NCBI GenBank assembly: GCA_020722165.1
Contig: DYLI01000074.1
Location: 1 to 8,052, forward strand
Source of the DNA: Halothiobacillus neapolitanus
GTDB lineage: Bacteria > Pseudomonadota > Gammaproteobacteria > Halothiobacillales > Halothiobacillaceae
Length of the DNA: 8,052 bases
Reading direction: 5' to 3'
The notes below the pieces were generated by a model, which had not been told where the DNA came from, did no database searches, and saw only the letters and a program-made list of their open reading frames with translations. Positions 5,414 to 8,052 of the stretch are shown here, one piece after another. The translations under genes were made by a program, and so were the position numbers. Within the stretch, counting starts at the first letter, position 1. Each line of letters starts with the position of its first letter.

Positions 5414-5776
5414 TCAGTTTCCTCCGTTGCGTGCAGCAGCCATTTGGCGCAGCCATTTGAGCCAGGCGAAGGCTTCGGTGGTGATGTCTTGAAAGTGACG
5501 AGGTTCGGCTTGCATCAGGTGCGGCATAAATTTGTCAAATTCCTTGGGCGTTTTACATTGTTCATGCAGCCAGTCGCGCAGATGCTGGGCGAGGGTTTCG
5601 TGCCGTCCGCCCTTGTCGTGCAACCAGGCCATGACCTGCATCAGACCGCTGTTCATGATTAAAGCCGGTAAGCCCTTGGCGTCGTTCATGTAATCTTTGC
5701 CGTGCTTTTCCAAGCCATCGGCGGCTTTTTTCCAGGCGTGTTCGGCACGCTTTTGTTCCAGTGTCTGCTTGCTCAT
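5414..5776 (-). CDS. cmr5: Type III-B small subunit Cmr5
   Basis: This 120-residue, largely helical protein matches Cmr5, the small subunit (Cas11-type) that forms the inner filament beside Cmr4 and contacts the target RNA. The start, MSKQTLEQKRAEHAWKKA, has the Q-R-A-x-x-A-W pattern typical of Cmr5. The following segment, GLPALIMNSGLMQVMAWL, matches the conserved P-x-x-I-x-x-x-G-L-x-x-x-x-x-F/W-L pattern of the family. The C-terminal half contains the helical AFAWLKWLRQMA. Length is normal. The ATG overlaps the cmr4 stop by one base, and a G-rich Shine-Dalgarno (GAGGGGGG) lies inside the end of cmr4. Its TGA stop is 2 bp before the cmr6 start. Confidence 0.95.
   Translation of the reverse strand: MSKQTLEQKRAEHAWKKAADGLEKHGKDYMNDAKGLPALIMNSGLMQVMAWLHDKGGRHETLAQHLRDWLHEQCKTPKEFDKFMPHLMQAEPRHFQDITTEAFAWLKWLRQMAAARNGGN
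5421..5425 (-). promoter_or_regulatory. Ribosome binding site fixing the cmr6 start
   Basis: The minus strand reads GGAGG, nine bases before the ATG at 5409-5411. This is the strongest Shine-Dalgarno match at the cmr5-cmr6 junction. It lies inside the end of cmr5, and it supports the 441-residue Cmr6 over a 15-residue N-terminal extension. Confidence 0.75.
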
Positions 5777-6687
5777 TACTTGCCCCCCTCAACCCGCGCA
5801 ATCACCAAACCGCGCCCGGTGGTGGCGTCGCCGCCGATTTGCAGCAGTTTGCCGTCAATTAGCGCCTTGATTTTGTACATCACCTCTTCGGCTTCGAGTG
5901 TTTCGTCCTTGTTGCCGCTGCGGGTTTTGCTGGTCATAAGCGGGGCGAGCAGCAGTGATTCCGGCGGTAGGTTTTCGGTGTAGTACAGGCCGCCATCCGC
6001 CGCCGTGCCGGTGTCGGCATCGATGCGTACATGCGGTTCGATCAGCATGGCGTTTTCGGCAAAGTAGGCAAAATCGGTGTCGGAGAGCACGACGAGGTCA
6101 GTTGCCAGCTTTTCGCGGAAGAAGTCGTAGGCGGTATCGCTGGGCAAGGCGCGGCTGGCAAGGTTGCGGGCGATGGCGGCTAGGGTTTCGGATGCCTTTG
6201 CGACATATTCAAACGCTTCCAGATGCAGTTTGTCTTTGTTTGCGCCCGCTAGAAGATGGGGATTGACGATCAGGCAATCACCCTCCTTAAGCTCGGGCAA
6301 GTTAAGCCAATCGGTTGTCGCGCCGACCTGATTCAGTAAGCGCTGCGCCCGCGCCAGTGCGAGCGGGCAGGTGGCGTAGACATAGCCGCCGCGCAGCGAG
6401 CGAATGGGTAGCGCTACTGTTTGCGCATCGCCAAAGCTCACCGCACCGGCGTGCAACTCGCCGGAATTGGAGTCCGGCCCCAAAATGCGGTTGATGAATG
6501 CTTCCTGCCCGCCCAGTGCGCGCCAGCCATGCCGCACCGCGCCCTTGATGCCAGAACCGGCAAAACTTGGGTGATTGGTGTGGCGTTCGCGCTGGATGGG
6601 GTTGTCGATGACACCAATGGCTTGCCCCGCGCCCATGTGGACGGGGCTTGTGGCGTAGAGAAAGACGGCGGCGTGTTGTTCAAACAT
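5776..6687 (-). CDS. cmr4: Type III-B RAMP Cmr4, target-RNA backbone nuclease
   Basis: This 303-residue Cas7-family protein polymerises along the crRNA and cuts bound target RNA at 6-nt intervals. The catalytic loop is clear: GVIDNPIQRERHT at residues 25-37 places Asp28 where Pyrococcus furiosus Cmr4 has its essential Asp26. The Gly-rich motif FAGSGIKGAVRH spans 42-53 and the C-terminal glycine loop GGDATTGRG spans 285-293. All expected motifs are present, so slicing activity is predicted to be intact. The ATG at 6685-6687 has an excellent AAGGAG at 6695-6700, seven bases away. The gene overlaps the end of a 37-codon ORF upstream. Its TAA stop shares one base with the cmr5 ATG (TAATG), which implies coupled translation. 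Confidence 0.97.
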   Translation of the reverse strand: MFEQHAAVFLYATSPVHMGAGQAIGVIDNPIQRERHTNHPSFAGSGIKGAVRHGWRALGGQEAFINRILGPDSNSGELHAGAVSFGDAQTVALPIRSLRGGYVYATCPLALARAQRLLNQVGATTDWLNLPELKEGDCLIVNPHLLAGANKDKLHLEAFEYVAKASETLAAIARNLASRALPSDTAYDFFREKLATDLVVLSDTDFAYFAENAMLIEPHVRIDADTGTAADGGLYYTENLPPESLLLAPLMTSKTRSGNKDETLEAEEVMYKIKALIDGKLLQIGGDATTGRGLVIARVEGGK

Positions 6688-6793
6688 GGTCGGGCTCCTT
6701 GATGGTGTGTTGCGGGCGGCCTGTGGCCAGTAGATTGACGATGAGGCGGTCTTGCTTGGTGGGCGAGTTTGTAAAAATAAGCGGCTCTTTCAT
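6680..6793 (-). CDS. Small 37-residue ORF between cmr3 and cmr4, function unknown
   Basis: An ATG at 6791-6793 opens a 37-codon frame ending in TGA at 6680-6682. It begins MKEPLIFTNSPTKQDRLI, continues through VNLLATGRPQ and ends EPDHV. It starts 13 bp after the cmr3 stop and overlaps the first 8 bp of cmr4 in another frame, which is the geometry of a translationally coupled gene. A modest AAGG lies 8 bases upstream of the ATG. The peptide is polar with one short amphipathic helix (about residues 12-25) and has no signal peptide or membrane segment. The TKQDRLIVNLLATGR stretch faintly recalls the first helices of small helix-turn-helix proteins, so it could be a remnant of one. It may instead be a translated leader that feeds ribosomes to cmr4, or chance. 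I do not recognise a family. Confidence 0.4.
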   Translation of the reverse strand: MKEPLIFTNSPTKQDRLIVNLLATGRPQHTIKEPDHV

Positions 6794-6806
6794 GCGTGGC
6801 GCCTTG

Positions 6807-7970
6807 TTACCAGCAACCCAGTGCTAGGCGGTTGAAGCCCTCGGCGCGGCGTGCATCGGCTTTCAGAGGCTCGTGCCACAGGCCGACCGACTGCATATGC
6901 TCCAGCGAGGCGGCGTGAACGCTGGGATCGAGTTCCAGCCAATAGACGCTGCCGGTGGGGGCGACACGCTCGGCGGGCTTGGGCTGCCCCTTGCCATCAC
7001 GAGCGGCTAAATCCCAGCCGGAGATGACTTCCGCACGCGGTACGGCGGCGCAGACAATCCAGCCGGTGATGCCGTGCAAATCAAAACGGATGGCCCCATC
7101 CTCGCGGCGCACGTCTGACCGTGACCCAGTGGGCAGCCAGCCGTGGACAAACACACCGGGGCTGGTGAGTATCAGCCGGCAGCGCTGCGTTGAGGCGATG
7201 GCGGCGTAGTCTGGTTTCGGCGGGCGGTGCTCAATGGTGTGGATGGTTGCGCCGCGCCCGTCGCCGCCGAAGCGCAGCAAGCCGCTTGCGGGTGGTGTGG
7301 CTCCGCTGACGCTAACAAGGAAGCCGACATCTGGTTTGAAGGCAATGGCTTGCAGCGAGAACAGTTTGCCTTCCTCGGCGCTGCGCGTTTCAACCGACAG
7401 GCCGACACCCACCCGCTCGTCGATACGCCAAAGCGCGCTGGATTTCACCAGGTGTTCAGGGCTGAGCGGCTGGCCGTGTAAATAGCGTTCAAAGCCGGCT
7501 TGCGTGAGCCAATATCCGCCGCTGGGTTTGGCGCGGGTGGTTTCCGCCAAAACCGGGTGCAGCGGCAGTGGGTTGGCGCTGCCGATGCCGCTGGCAAGCG
7601 CGGTGGCTTGGGCGCGGCGGGCGGCGGGTGTCGCGTTATCGTCTTCAACAATGGATAAATCGGCAGGCGCGGCGATTAAGCGCTCGATTTTGCCATCTGC
7701 TTGGCGCCGCGCCAGATGAAAGGCGGCAAGGGTGAAACTGCCGGGTGCAGCGGGTGTGCCCAAGCTGGCATGGGCAACCTGCCCACGGGCGAAGGCGCTA
7801 AAGTCGATGCCTTCAACGGCCAGCATGTGCGAGCGAATCGCGCCTGCCGCTACCGATGGCCAAGGGGGAATGAGTGCCTCGCCATAGCTGCCAGGCTCGC
7901 CGAATAGTTTATTGCCGCGCAGGATGAGTACATCAAGCGGTTCGATAAAGCGGGTGTGCAGCGTGTTCAT
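6807..7970 (-). CDS. cmr3: Type III-B CRISPR RNA-guided complex subunit Cmr3
   Basis: This 387-residue RAMP-family protein caps the crRNA 5' handle at the foot of the Cmr complex, next to Cas10. The N-terminus has the typical Cmr3 signature: FIEPLDVLILRGNKLFG at residues 8-24, followed by PPWPSVAAGAIRS at 35-47. Further family-like features are ERVGVGL (185-191), the glycine-rich GGDGRG (235-240) and a C-terminal GFNRLALG (378-385). Length is normal for the family. The ATG at 7968-7970 is preceded by a strong GGAGGT at 7976-7981, five bases away. It overlaps the cmr2 stop by 4 bp (ATGA), so the two are probably translationally coupled. The TAA stop is at 6807-6809. I see no frameshift or missing segment. 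Confidence 0.96.
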   Translation of the reverse strand: MNTLHTRFIEPLDVLILRGNKLFGEPGSYGEALIPPWPSVAAGAIRSHMLAVEGIDFSAFARGQVAHASLGTPAAPGSFTLAAFHLARRQADGKIERLIAAPADLSIVEDDNATPAARRAQATALASGIGSANPLPLHPVLAETTRAKPSGGYWLTQAGFERYLHGQPLSPEHLVKSSALWRIDERVGVGLSVETRSAEEGKLFSLQAIAFKPDVGFLVSVSGATPPASGLLRFGGDGRGATIHTIEHRPPKPDYAAIASTQRCRLILTSPGVFVHGWLPTGSRSDVRREDGAIRFDLHGITGWIVCAAVPRAEVISGWDLAARDGKGQPKPAERVAPTGSVYWLELDPSVHAASLEHMQSVGLWHEPLKADARRAEGFNRLALGCW

Positions 7971-8050
7971 GCGTCACCTCCCAGTGCAACGTCATGTCGG
8001 GTTTCACGGGCGAGGAATTCGGCCACGGTGAGGAAGTTTTCCAACCAGTC
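7967..8050 (-). CDS. cmr2: Cmr2 (Cas10), C-terminal end only
   Basis: Reading leftward from the window edge, one frame stays open for 27 codons and ends in TGA at 7967-7969. The visible peptide begins DWLENFLTVAEFLARETR and ends GGDA. Cmr2/Cas10 is the large type III-B subunit. It binds the crRNA-target duplex and, when activated, its Palm domains make cyclic oligoadenylate from ATP. None of the catalytic regions (HD, GGDD) lie in this window. The assignment rests on position, directly upstream of cmr3 and sharing an ATGA stop/start overlap, and on a helical ending with a FLARE motif that I associate with Cmr2 C-termini. It could in principle be another gene, but cmr2-cmr3 is the standard order. 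Confidence 0.8.
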   Translation of the reverse strand, partial: DWLENFLTVAEFLARETRHDVALGGDA

Positions 8051-8052
8051 CC

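Overview
This window is the middle and downstream part of a type III-B (Cmr) CRISPR-Cas operon. Every gene I can support lies on the minus strand, so the operon reads from the right edge to the left. The order is cmr2/cas10 (last 27 codons only), cmr3, an unannotated 37-codon ORF, cmr4, cmr5, cmr6, a vapBC-type toxin-antitoxin pair, a DUF1874/Crn2-type ring nuclease, a CARF-HEPN ribonuclease of the Csx1 (TM1812/DxTHG) family, and a CARF-RelE protein that looks like Cami1. No CRISPR repeats, cas1/cas2 or cas6 are visible.

The cmr block (about 4086-8052) is tightly packed. The cmr2 stop overlaps the cmr3 start (ATGA). The cmr4 stop overlaps the cmr5 start (TAATG). cmr6 starts 2 bp after the cmr5 stop. 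The one loose junction, cmr3-cmr4, is filled by the 37-codon ORF, which overlaps the cmr4 start. The Cmr4 catalytic Asp is present (D28). The target-RNA backbone nuclease and Cmr3, Cmr5 and Cmr6 therefore look intact, and Cmr6 carries a long C-terminal helical extension.

The accessory block (about 339-4032) forms a signalling layer. Cas10 of a working type III complex makes cyclic oligoadenylate (cOA). By family knowledge Csx1 and Cami1 are cOA-activated ribonucleases, and DUF1874/Crn2 degrades cA4. The window thus encodes two effectors and an off-switch, with a VapBC module placed between the interference complex and the signalling genes.

Two non-coding palindromic elements flank the CARF-RelE gene. 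One (138-309) lies 29 bp past its stop codon. The other (1521-1697) fills most of the gap between csx1 and this gene. Both have terminal inverted repeats and no transposase gene, so they resemble MITEs or other non-autonomous elements. They may separate expression of the CARF-RelE gene from the rest of the operon.

The organism is most likely a proteobacterium, probably a gammaproteobacterium. This rests on protein style, moderately high GC, clear Shine-Dalgarno sites, and the resemblance of the last gene to Cami1, first characterised from the purple sulfur bacterium Allochromatium vinosum. I cannot name the species. The leftmost 137 bases show no gene.
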